Below are positions 6,461 to 12,132 of a stretch of 12,132 bases of DNA, one piece after another; positions within the stretch are counted from its first letter, which is position 1, and every line of letters starts with the position of its first letter. The stretch covers positions 1 to 12,132 of the forward strand of contig QHXE01000345.1 in assembly GCA_003222835.1 (NCBI GenBank). Reading direction: 5' to 3'. Both the position numbers and the translations under genes were made by a program. The notes under the pieces were generated by a model. The model had not been told where the DNA came from, made no database searches, and saw only the letters and a list, made by a program, of their open reading frames with translations. This stretch comes from Acidobacteriota bacterium (GTDB lineage: Bacteria > Acidobacteriota > Blastocatellia > Pyrinomonadales > Pyrinomonadaceae).

Positions 6461-7054
6461 CTATTGCGGAACGACGCGCCTGGGCCGCACTGCGGTCTGG
6501 CCGACGCGCTGGCCCGCCGCAGTTGCCTTGGTTGGCTCCTCCGATCTCGCGGCCGAGGATTTTCCTTCTCGCTTCATGAGTTCTGCCTGTTCATAGGGAT
6601 CGAGCCGCGCGAAAAGATAAAAGGATTCTCCCGCATGAACCGTCGCAAGGAACTTGAATTTATTCGCGAGTATAGCGTTTGGATGAAGAGCCCCGAGATT
6701 TGGGGACTTTTCAAACAGCGTCCGTAGTTCGTCCGACGCCACAGCCTCGAGTTCGGGCACATAGTCGTTTCCGCTCTGACGCACCAGTCTGATCGCCATA
6801 GTCCGCAGCGCCCGAATACGATTTGAGTTTCGGTGATAATACGCGGCGCTGATCTCCTTTCGGCTATTTCGATCGTCGACGACCTCTTGTTCATTGGCAA
6901 GATAGCCAAGATAAGCCTGCATGACGGGGCCAAAGCTCGAGTTGTCGTCCATCGATGTATTTCCGAGCGAACGCTGGGCGATGCAAACGGCACTGAAGCC
7001 AAGCACGATGGTGAGCGCAAACAACAGGCGCGGCAAACTTCTTAAGTTAGGCAT
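6461..7054 (-). CDS. Secreted 197-residue protein of unknown function
   Basis: The ATG at 7054 has GAGGG (7066-7062) at 7-nt spacing. The protein begins with a clear signal peptide (basic start, hydrophobic 8-23, likely cleavage after A26 in VCIA). The C24 context (SAVC) is not a lipobox, so it is probably soluble periplasmic or secreted. The mature part is mostly predicted helix: YLGYLANEQEVVDDRNSR (48-65), EISAAYYHRNSNRIRALR (67-84), and NDYVPELEAVASDELRTLF (96-114). A strand-like stretch HAGESFYLFARLDPYEQAEL (140-159) follows. The tail (162-197) is basic, Ala/Arg/Lys-rich and probably disordered. From memory, proteins with the same EQ.VVDDR.SR and FYLFARLDPYEQAEL elements occur as hypotheticals in Blastocatellia-type Acidobacteria; I know no function. 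It is transcribed away from coaBC, and 391 nt separate its end from the next gene, so it is probably its own unit. Confidence 0.8.
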   Translation of the reverse strand: MPNLRSLPRLLFALTIVLGFSAVCIAQRSLGNTSMDDNSSFGPVMQAYLGYLANEQEVVDDRNSRKEISAAYYHRNSNRIRALRTMAIRLVRQSGNDYVPELEAVASDELRTLFEKSPNLGALHPNAILANKFKFLATVHAGESFYLFARLDPYEQAELMKREGKSSAARSEEPTKATAAGQRVGQTAVRPRRVVPQ

Positions 7055-7236
7055 GGAATCTACCCTCGACGTAATCGTTCATTCGCCACCAGCTAACGAT
7101 CCTTGGCAGTGGTTACTTTAACTTACGGAAGCTCTTACAAGCCAGTTCTCTCTTGCTAATGGCTGGAGATTGTACTCCTCCACCAGGCTCTCTTTATTGC
7201 ACGAGCCATTCGGCGATGTTACATTTCAATTTCGCG
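7055..7236. promoter_or_regulatory. Divergent intergenic region between the secreted protein gene and coaBC
   Basis: These 182 bases must hold both promoters. Close to coaBC, TTGCAC (7197-7202) is followed after 17 nt by TACATT (7220-7225), which would start transcription a few bases before the ATG at 7237. The match is weak (3 of 6 and 4 of 6). No convincing minus-strand promoter was found, and no gene such as rpoZ, a frequent coaBC neighbour, is present here. Confidence 0.35.
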
Positions 7237-8574
7237 ATGGATGACCAGAAGAAGCCCTTGGGACCACGAGTCGGCCTCGGTGTAACCGGTGGCATTGCGG
7301 CATACAAGGCTATCGAAGTCCTCCGGGGGTTGCAGCGGTTCGGATGCGAAGTACGCGTCGCAATGACGAGGCACGCTTGCGAATTCGTTCAACCATTGAC
7401 GTTCCGTGCGTTGTCAGGCTCGTACGTGATTGTCGACGATTATTCTCGTGACAACCCAGATCCAATTGCCCACATCACCTTTTCTCAAACGATCGATCTG
7501 TTCTTGATAGCTCCGGCGACTGCCAACGTAATTGCCAAGATGGCCAATGGCGTAGCCGATGATTTTGTAACCTCGACATATCTGGCTTGCACCGCTCCCG
7601 TGCTGATAGCACCGGCAATGAACACGGTGATGTGGCAACACGCCGCGACGCAACGCAATTTGCAGACGCTGCGCGCAGATAGCGTTCACATCATCGAGCC
7701 TGATGAAGGTGAAATGGCTTGCAAAACCATTGGGCCCGGCAGGCTCAGTGAACCAGACAGGATCGTCGCCGCCGCGCTCAAGATTCTGCGCGAGTCAAGA
7801 CCGCAAACAACCGGAACCGCTCCAGCGTCCGAGTCCATGCAATCCGCCCAGTCAATTGCGTCCATCAAGCAAGATTTAATCGGTGAACGAATATTGATCA
7901 CCGCCGGTGCAACGCGCGAGTCAATCGATCCTGTTCGTTTTATCTCGAACCGTTCTTCGGGACGAATGGGCTTTGCGTTGGGAGAAGCGGCTCGCGCGCG
8001 CGGTGCTGACGTGACGATTGTGGCGGGAATCGTAAGCGTGCCTCAACCAATGTGGATGGACGTTATCAGAGTTGAAAGCGCTGACGAGATGTATCGCGCG
8101 GTTGCGAATCAGGTCAGTGACGCTACCATCTTCATCTCTGCCGCGGCCGTATCCGATTACCGGGCCAGGGAGAAATCAAAGACGAAAATCAAGAAATCGG
8201 AAAAGGAGCTTGAACTGACACTTGAGCGCACCGCCGACATTCTGGGCGAAGTCGCTCGGTCGCGACGAGGCGGTCAGCTAATCGTCGGCTTCGCGGCAGA
8301 GACAAATGACTTGTTGAAGCATGCAGGTGAAAAGCTGACCCGCAAAGATCTCGACGTTGTGGTTGCGAATGATGTTTCGCGCCCAGTTTCAACCTTTGAG
8401 TCCGAAACTAACCAAGTCGTCATTCTGCTTCGCGATAATCCCAATCCAATCGAATTGCCTTTGCTGTCAAAGCTTGAAACGGCGTATCGAATCCTCGATG
8501 AAGTGGTAAGGCTGCGTCAGGCCAACCCGGCGACCAGTCCAAGGCGGGCGAAAGTTGCGGAAGGTAAGTTATGA
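7237..8574 (+). CDS. coaBC: CoaBC, bifunctional phosphopantothenoylcysteine decarboxylase / phosphopantothenate-cysteine ligase
   Basis: It makes 4'-phosphopantetheine for coenzyme A: the C-terminal CoaB ligates cysteine to CTP-activated phosphopantothenate, and the N-terminal flavin CoaC decarboxylates the product. In 445 residues, CoaC shows [10 protein letters not shown] (15-24), catalytic H79 in AHI, APATAN, the PAMN motif with N129 (126-129) and the active-site Cys162 in [12 protein letters not shown]. The residue after this Cys is Lys163 where many relatives have Gly. A Ser/Ala-rich linker (about 185-214) leads to CoaB: TAGATRE (222-228), [10 protein letters not shown] with N238, AAAVSDYR (302-309), KIKK (317-320), VGFAAET (350-356) and ANDVS (377-381). 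The frame is open to a TTG at 7153 and an ATG at 7216. I chose the ATG at 7237 because homology begins just after it, but none of the starts has a Shine-Dalgarno site. It overlaps the next gene by 4 bp. Confidence 0.93.
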   Translation: MDDQKKPLGPRVGLGVTGGIAAYKAIEVLRGLQRFGCEVRVAMTRHACEFVQPLTFRALSGSYVIVDDYSRDNPDPIAHITFSQTIDLFLIAPATANVIAKMANGVADDFVTSTYLACTAPVLIAPAMNTVMWQHAATQRNLQTLRADSVHIIEPDEGEMACKTIGPGRLSEPDRIVAAALKILRESRPQTTGTAPASESMQSAQSIASIKQDLIGERILITAGATRESIDPVRFISNRSSGRMGFALGEAARARGADVTIVAGIVSVPQPMWMDVIRVESADEMYRAVANQVSDATIFISAAAVSDYRAREKSKTKIKKSEKELELTLERTADILGEVARSRRGGQLIVGFAAETNDLLKHAGEKLTRKDLDVVVANDVSRPVSTFESETNQVVILLRDNPNPIELPLLSKLETAYRILDEVVRLRQANPATSPRRAKVAEGKL

Positions 8575-9455
8575 ACTCCGATTCAACAGTCGACGAAATC
8601 TCCGAGTTGTTGGGATCTTTGCGAGAGAACGCGCAGTACCTGGGCGAACTTGGCGCAGAGACCGTCGAACTCGTCGAAGATCGAGTAGACGAGCCTTCAA
8701 TCGCCTCCGCTTCGGTGCCAGTGGTTAATGGTTCACCGGACTATAAAGCCACCGCGGTAGTGAGTCCGAAGACAACCATGGCGCCCGATGAATTTCCCGC
8801 AATTAAGACTAGGTCCGCTCCAATCAAATCAGCACCGCAGGATACGCTGTTTGGTGATTTAAAACCGCCCGAACCTTCTTTGAGCCAATCAAGCGAAACG
8901 CTTGAAGATGTCTGGCGCGACATCGGTGACTGCACCCGCTGCGGTCTGTGCGAAGGCCGCACTCAGGTCGTCAACACTTATGGGAATCCAAAAGCTCGTC
9001 TGATGTTTGTCGGTGAAGCGCCCGGCGCCGACGAAGACGCGCAAGGCAAACCTTTCGTCGGGCGGGCCGGTCAATTGCTGACAAAGATCATCGAAGCGAT
9101 CGGGATGAAACGCGAAGAAGTGCTGATTGGAAATGTAAATCGGTGCCGGCCACCAGGCAATCGTCAACCAACTCTGGAAGAAGCCGCAATCTGCCGCCCG
9201 TTTCTATTCCGCGAAATTGCCGCCGTGCAGCCCGATGTGATCGTCGTGCTCGGCAACACTGCGCTTCGTAATTTGCTCGAAACCCGGGAAGGAATCAGTC
9301 GCGTCCGCGGACAATTCCAGAACTTTCGCGGCATCAAAGTCATGCCCACCTTTCATCCTGCCTACTTGCTGCGTGATCCTTCCAAGAAGAAAGAGACCTG
9401 GGAAGACTTGAAGAAAGTCCGTGACTATCTCGACGGTCTTCGCCAAAGCCAATAA
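8571..9455 (+). CDS. Family 4 uracil-DNA glycosylase (4Fe-4S type)
   Basis: It removes uracil arising from cytosine deamination, starting base excision repair. In 294 residues the catalytic domain spans about 112-290. The cluster ligands are C121 and C124 (CTRCGLC), C192 (NVNRCRPP) and C208 (EAAICRP); C127 is an extra cysteine. [21 protein letters not shown] (147-167) is the uracil-binding and catalytic loop, VLGNTA is at 226-231, and the conserved HPAYLLR begins at H262. The first 110 residues are an acidic, then Ser/Pro/Lys-rich extension that bacterial family 4 enzymes of about 200 residues lack. It is probably disordered, though some relatives carry similar tails. The ATG at 8571 overlaps the coaBC stop (ATGA) and has AAGG at 8561-8564 with 6-nt spacing, so the two genes are translationally coupled. 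Distinguishing it from family 5 rests on the GEAPG motif and cysteine spacing. Confidence 0.93.
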   Translation: MNSDSTVDEISELLGSLRENAQYLGELGAETVELVEDRVDEPSIASASVPVVNGSPDYKATAVVSPKTTMAPDEFPAIKTRSAPIKSAPQDTLFGDLKPPEPSLSQSSETLEDVWRDIGDCTRCGLCEGRTQVVNTYGNPKARLMFVGEAPGADEDAQGKPFVGRAGQLLTKIIEAIGMKREEVLIGNVNRCRPPGNRQPTLEEAAICRPFLFREIAAVQPDVIVVLGNTALRNLLETREGISRVRGQFQNFRGIKVMPTFHPAYLLRDPSKKKETWEDLKKVRDYLDGLRQSQ

Positions 9456-9554
9456 AATCTCGGCCAGATAACGCCTGATCTACGAATGAATCCGTGTCGA
9501 TAGCCAGACTTCAGTCCACGCGATCCCATTTTCCTCCCGCACAAGTTCACTCGT

Positions 9555-9583
9555 TTGCTCCTTCACCATTCACGATTTAATAT
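9555..9583 (+). promoter_or_regulatory. Candidate promoter placed for a leaderless or short-leader uvrB
   Basis: TTGCTC (9555-9560) is followed after 17 nt by TAATAT (9578-9583), with the uvrB ATG only 8 nt further at 9592. Matches are 3 of 6 and 4 of 6. The -10-like box has the TAnnnT form and spacing typical of leaderless transcripts. No Shine-Dalgarno site is present at proper distance from the ATG, which fits. Weak evidence by eye. Confidence 0.35.
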
Positions 9584-9591
9584 TGCAGGTT

Positions 9592-11580
9592 ATGCGTTTC
9601 ACGCTGAAATCGGACTATCAGCCCTGTGGCGACCAGCCCCAGGCGATTGACGCGCTGGTGCGGGGCTTGAATGACGGATCTAAGGATCAGGTACTGCTCG
9701 GCATAACCGGCAGCGGCAAGACATTCACCGTTGCAAGTGTAATTGAACGGACGCAGAGACCGACGCTTGTGATCGCGCACAACAAAACTCTGGCTGCGCA
9801 GCTTTATCAGGAATTCAAATCGCTGTTTCCTAACAATGCCGCCGAATACTTCGTCTCCTACTACGACTATTACCAGCCTGAGGCTTATGTTCCCGCGTCA
9901 GACACCTATATTGAGAAGGACGCCATCGTTAATGAAGAAATCGATCGGTTGCGAATGTCGGCCACCCGCGCGCTCTTTGAGCGGCGGGATGTGATCGTGG
10001 TTGCGAGCGTGTCCTGCATTTATGGTCTCGGCGATCCTGATGCGTACTACGGTATGTTGGTCTTTCTCGAGCCGGGCATGCGCATCGCACGCGATACTTT
10101 GCTGCAAAGATTAGTTGAGTTGCAGTACGAGCGGTCCGACATCGATTTCAAACGCGGCAGTTTTCGCGTGCGCGGCGACGTGGTCGAGGTCTATCCGAGC
10201 TATCAGGAGGAAGCCTATCGCATCGAATTGTGGGGTGATGAGATTGATTCTATCTCGACGATCGATCCGCTATTGGGGGAAGTCACTCAAAGGCACGCCG
10301 CGCGCGTGCCGATTTATCCAAAGTCTCATTACGTGATGCCGCGCAACACTTTGAAACGCGCAATCAAGTCAATTCGCCAGGAGCTTGAATGGTGGGAGCC
10401 GAAGTTGATTGAGGAAGGAAAACTGTTAGAGGCGCAGCGTCTACATCAGCGCACGATGTTCGACATGGAGATGATGAAAGAGATGGGCTTCTGCCGCGGC
10501 ATCGAAAACTATTCGCGCCATCTCACGGGCAAGCAGCCAGGCGAGCCGCCGCCCACGCTGCTCGATTACCTGCCGCGGGACACGCTGGTGGTCATCGACG
10601 AATCGCACCAGACGATTCCACAAGTGCGCGGCATGTTCTTCGGGGATCAATCGCGCAAGCGGACGCTGGTTGAATACGGATTTCGTTTGCCGTCGGCTTT
10701 GGATAATCGTCCCCTGAATTTCGACGAGTTTGAAGAGCGTGTGGCCCAACGTATATATGTCTCAGCAACGCCCGGGCCATACGAGCTGACGAAATCGAGT
10801 GGCGAAGTCGTCGAACAGATCATTCGTCCCACGGGCTTGATGGATCCCGAGGTTGACGTCCGTCCCGTCAAAGGCCAGATCGATCACCTGCTGGGAGAAT
10901 GCAGAGAGCGCGCCGCACGCAAAGAACGTGTGCTGGTAACGACGTTAACTAAGCGGATGGCCGAAGACCTGACTGAATATTTCACCGAAGTTGACGTGCG
11001 CGTGCGCTATCTACACTCGGACATCGAGACGCTGGAGCGCATAAAGATTCTGCGAGACTTACGTCGTGGCGAGTTCGATGTTTTAGTTGGCATTAATCTG
11101 CTGCGCGAAGGATTGGACCTGCCAGAGGTTTCTTTGGTGGCAATCCTGGATGCGGATAAGGAAGGTTTTCTTCGTTCTGAATCGTCTCTCATTCAAACGA
11201 TCGGACGCGCCGCGCGTAACGCTAACGGCAAAGCAATTCTGTACGCCGATCGCGTAACACAATCAATGAAGCGGGCGATTGATGAAACACGCCGCCGTCG
11301 ATCTCTGCAGGAAGGCTACAACCGCGAGCACGGCATCACACCGAAGACGATCATCAAACCGATCGAAGCGACGCTCGTGACCGCGGCAGAGGCCGACTAC
11401 TTCAAAGTGCCTTTGGAATTGGAAGACGTAGACGGCTACAGTCGGGAGCAGATCGACGAAACGATCAAACGTTTGGAGTTTGAAATGCGCGCGCACGCCA
11501 AGCGTTTCGAATTCGAGAAGGCCGCGGAGCTGCGTGATCGAATCAAGTATCTGCGCGAGCGCGAGCTGCAAGTGGCATAG
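9592..11580 (+). CDS. uvrB: UvrB, excinuclease ABC subunit B
   Basis: UvrB is the damage-verifying helicase-like subunit of nucleotide excision repair; it is loaded by UvrA and recruits UvrC. From the ATG at 9592 it has 662 residues, the usual length. It shows Walker A GITGSGKT (37-44), the damage-probing beta-hairpin [12 protein letters not shown] (90-101), [14 protein letters not shown] (108-121), Walker B DESH (336-339), [10 protein letters not shown] (389-398), helicase motif [17 protein letters not shown] (500-515) and motif [11 protein letters not shown] (535-543). A C-terminal UVR domain (about 622-656, [15 protein letters not shown]) binds UvrC/UvrA. The frame extends three codons upstream to a TTG at 9583, but [11 protein letters not shown] is the family's normal N-terminus. 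Only AGGT 1 nt before the ATG resembles a Shine-Dalgarno site. It follows the uracil-DNA glycosylase gene by 136 nt on the same strand; I saw no recognisable SOS box. Confidence 0.97.
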   Translation: MRFTLKSDYQPCGDQPQAIDALVRGLNDGSKDQVLLGITGSGKTFTVASVIERTQRPTLVIAHNKTLAAQLYQEFKSLFPNNAAEYFVSYYDYYQPEAYVPASDTYIEKDAIVNEEIDRLRMSATRALFERRDVIVVASVSCIYGLGDPDAYYGMLVFLEPGMRIARDTLLQRLVELQYERSDIDFKRGSFRVRGDVVEVYPSYQEEAYRIELWGDEIDSISTIDPLLGEVTQRHAARVPIYPKSHYVMPRNTLKRAIKSIRQELEWWEPKLIEEGKLLEAQRLHQRTMFDMEMMKEMGFCRGIENYSRHLTGKQPGEPPPTLLDYLPRDTLVVIDESHQTIPQVRGMFFGDQSRKRTLVEYGFRLPSALDNRPLNFDEFEERVAQRIYVSATPGPYELTKSSGEVVEQIIRPTGLMDPEVDVRPVKGQIDHLLGECRERAARKERVLVTTLTKRMAEDLTEYFTEVDVRVRYLHSDIETLERIKILRDLRRGEFDVLVGINLLREGLDLPEVSLVAILDADKEGFLRSESSLIQTIGRAARNANGKAILYADRVTQSMKRAIDETRRRRSLQEGYNREHGITPKTIIKPIEATLVTAAEADYFKVPLELEDVDGYSREQIDETIKRLEFEMRAHAKRFEFEKAAELRDRIKYLRERELQVA

Positions 11581-11617
11581 CTTTTCGTCCTAATCTGTTA
11601 AGTAGGAAGTTCAGTCC

Positions 11618-11860
11618 ATGGGCACTGGATCATTTGGGTCATGTTGCGAAGACCTCGGCAAGGCAATGACGTCGCCACCAAACTCTTTCTTCCGGGTAGA
11701 AGGTAACGGCGTCCTATATCTAACAATTGGCTTTGTACAAACACCTGACGGGCGTGGCTGGTTTGATCAAGCCATCATCTTCTGTCCTTTCTGTGGGTCG
11801 CAGTTGCAGAGCCGCGAAGAGATTCGCAAGAATGCGGGTGTGAGCGACACGGTCAATTAG
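11618..11860 (+). CDS. 80-residue CPFCG protein, possible zinc-binding domain, function unknown
   Basis: The ATG at 11618 has AGGA at 11604-11607 with 10-nt spacing, acceptable though long. The 80 residues hold four cysteines: C9 and C10 near the N-terminus and C56/C59 in FCPFCGSQL, a zinc-ribbon-type knuckle. Between them is a beta-like stretch, FFRVEGNGVLYLTIGFVQ (24-41), and an aromatic/acidic WFDQAIIF strand leads into the knuckle. A CC...CPFC set could bind one Zn ion within a monomer, or the knuckle could be a half-site completed by a partner. There is no signal peptide or membrane segment, so it is probably cytoplasmic. It begins 37 nt after uvrB and ends 18 nt before the next gene, all on one strand, so cotranscription is likely; a repair role would be guilt by association only. 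Similar tiny CPFCG proteins are usually annotated as hypothetical. Confidence 0.65.
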   Translation: MGTGSFGSCCEDLGKAMTSPPNSFFRVEGNGVLYLTIGFVQTPDGRGWFDQAIIFCPFCGSQLQSREEIRKNAGVSDTVN

Positions 11861-11878
11861 ACTCTCGGCTTAGCCGCA

Positions 11879-12132
11879 ATGCTAATCAAAGCCAACTCCG
11901 AAGAAATTCAAGACTTCTTCTCCGATGCGAGCTACCTGCGCGGTGGGTATGCGGCCCGTGTGGCTTTTCCTGAGACTGTAGATGAAGTCAAGGCAATCCT
12001 TGCGCAGGCCACGCGTGAGAAAACGCCGGTGACTATTTCCGGCGCAGGCACTGGGACCGTCGCTGGACGCGTTCCCTTCGGAGGCATTGTTCTCGCTACA
12101 GACAAACTAAATCGCATCAAGAGTATCGTTCG
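11879..12132 (+). CDS. FAD-linked oxidase/dehydrogenase (GlcD-like), 5' part only
   Basis: The frame from the ATG at 11879 stays open to the window edge (84 whole codons). It matches the start of the PCMH-type FAD-binding domain found in glycolate oxidase GlcD, D-lactate dehydrogenase and related flavoenzymes. A short N-terminal helix comes first, then VAFPETVDEVKAIL (28-41), where Pro and the DEV helix are the family hallmark. The strand and loop PVTISGAGTGTVAGRVP (50-66) bind the FAD pyrophosphate, and GGIVLATDKLNRI (68-80) follows. The substrate-determining C-terminal half lies outside the window, so the substrate (2-hydroxy acid or other) cannot be told. No Shine-Dalgarno site is seen; the start is 18 nt after the preceding stop, so translation may depend on the gene upstream. 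Confidence 0.85.
   Translation, partial: MLIKANSEEIQDFFSDASYLRGGYAARVAFPETVDEVKAILAQATREKTPVTISGAGTGTVAGRVPFGGIVLATDKLNRIKSIV

Noticed and set aside
6293..6727. Plus-strand 144-codon frame opposite the end of the 197-residue gene
   Set aside because: No ribosome site, no family-like motifs, and mostly antisense to a gene with a signal peptide and good ribosome site on the other strand; a shadow frame.
7153..7236. Earlier TTG (7153) or ATG (7216) starts for coaBC
   Set aside because: No ribosome site at either and no resemblance to CoaC in the added residues; kept only as alternatives to 7237.
9898..11571. Several minus-strand frames of 60-100 codons inside uvrB
   Set aside because: They lie fully antisense to an intact, motif-complete uvrB and show no independent features.
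1..12132. Mobile elements, CRISPR arrays, tRNA/rRNA, riboswitches and defence genes
   Set aside because: Read through on both strands without finding transposase motifs, regularly spaced repeats, tRNA-like folds or defence-type domains.

Overview
The window looks like chromosomal DNA of a free-living Gram-negative-type bacterium with type IV pili. The best guess is Acidobacteriota of the Blastocatellia/Pyrinomonadales kind. That guess rests on remembered resemblance of two envelope proteins (the FecR-like protein and the 197-residue secreted protein) to proteins of that group, on the coaBC/family 4 uracil-DNA glycosylase pairing and on moderate GC. No search was run. There is no transposase, phage gene, CRISPR array, tRNA or rRNA, and base and codon use look even throughout.

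Layout. (1) 2-2918, plus strand: the 3' end of an unrecognised gene, then pilT (retraction ATPase) and pilC (inner-membrane platform) of the type IV pilus. (2) 2944-5219, minus strand: ugd (UDP-glucose 6-dehydrogenase) followed after 8 nt by a WbpP/GalE-type sugar-nucleotide 4-epimerase. This is a two-gene unit supplying precursors for surface polysaccharide, and it converges tail to tail on pilC with only 25 nt between. (3) 5220-7054, minus strand: two tandem hairpins, the nearer to ugd a perfect 12-bp stem; a secreted FecR-like protein with its own promoter-like sequence; a gene-free stretch of about 390 bases; and a secreted 197-residue protein of unknown function. (4) 7237-12132, plus strand: coaBC (coenzyme A synthesis) overlapping a family 4 uracil-DNA glycosylase by 4 bp, then uvrB (nucleotide excision repair), an 80-residue CPFCG protein, and the 5' end of an FAD-linked oxidase/dehydrogenase that runs off the window.

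The genes form several ordinary modules: pilus motility, exopolysaccharide precursors, envelope proteins of unknown role, cofactor synthesis and DNA repair. I see no convincing new multi-gene system. The points most worth a second look are the strong hairpin in front of ugd, the two unplaced secreted proteins, the small CPFCG protein, the apparent lack of Shine-Dalgarno sites with -10-like boxes close to the coaBC and uvrB start codons, and a near-identical 17-bp leader sequence seen at two distant places.
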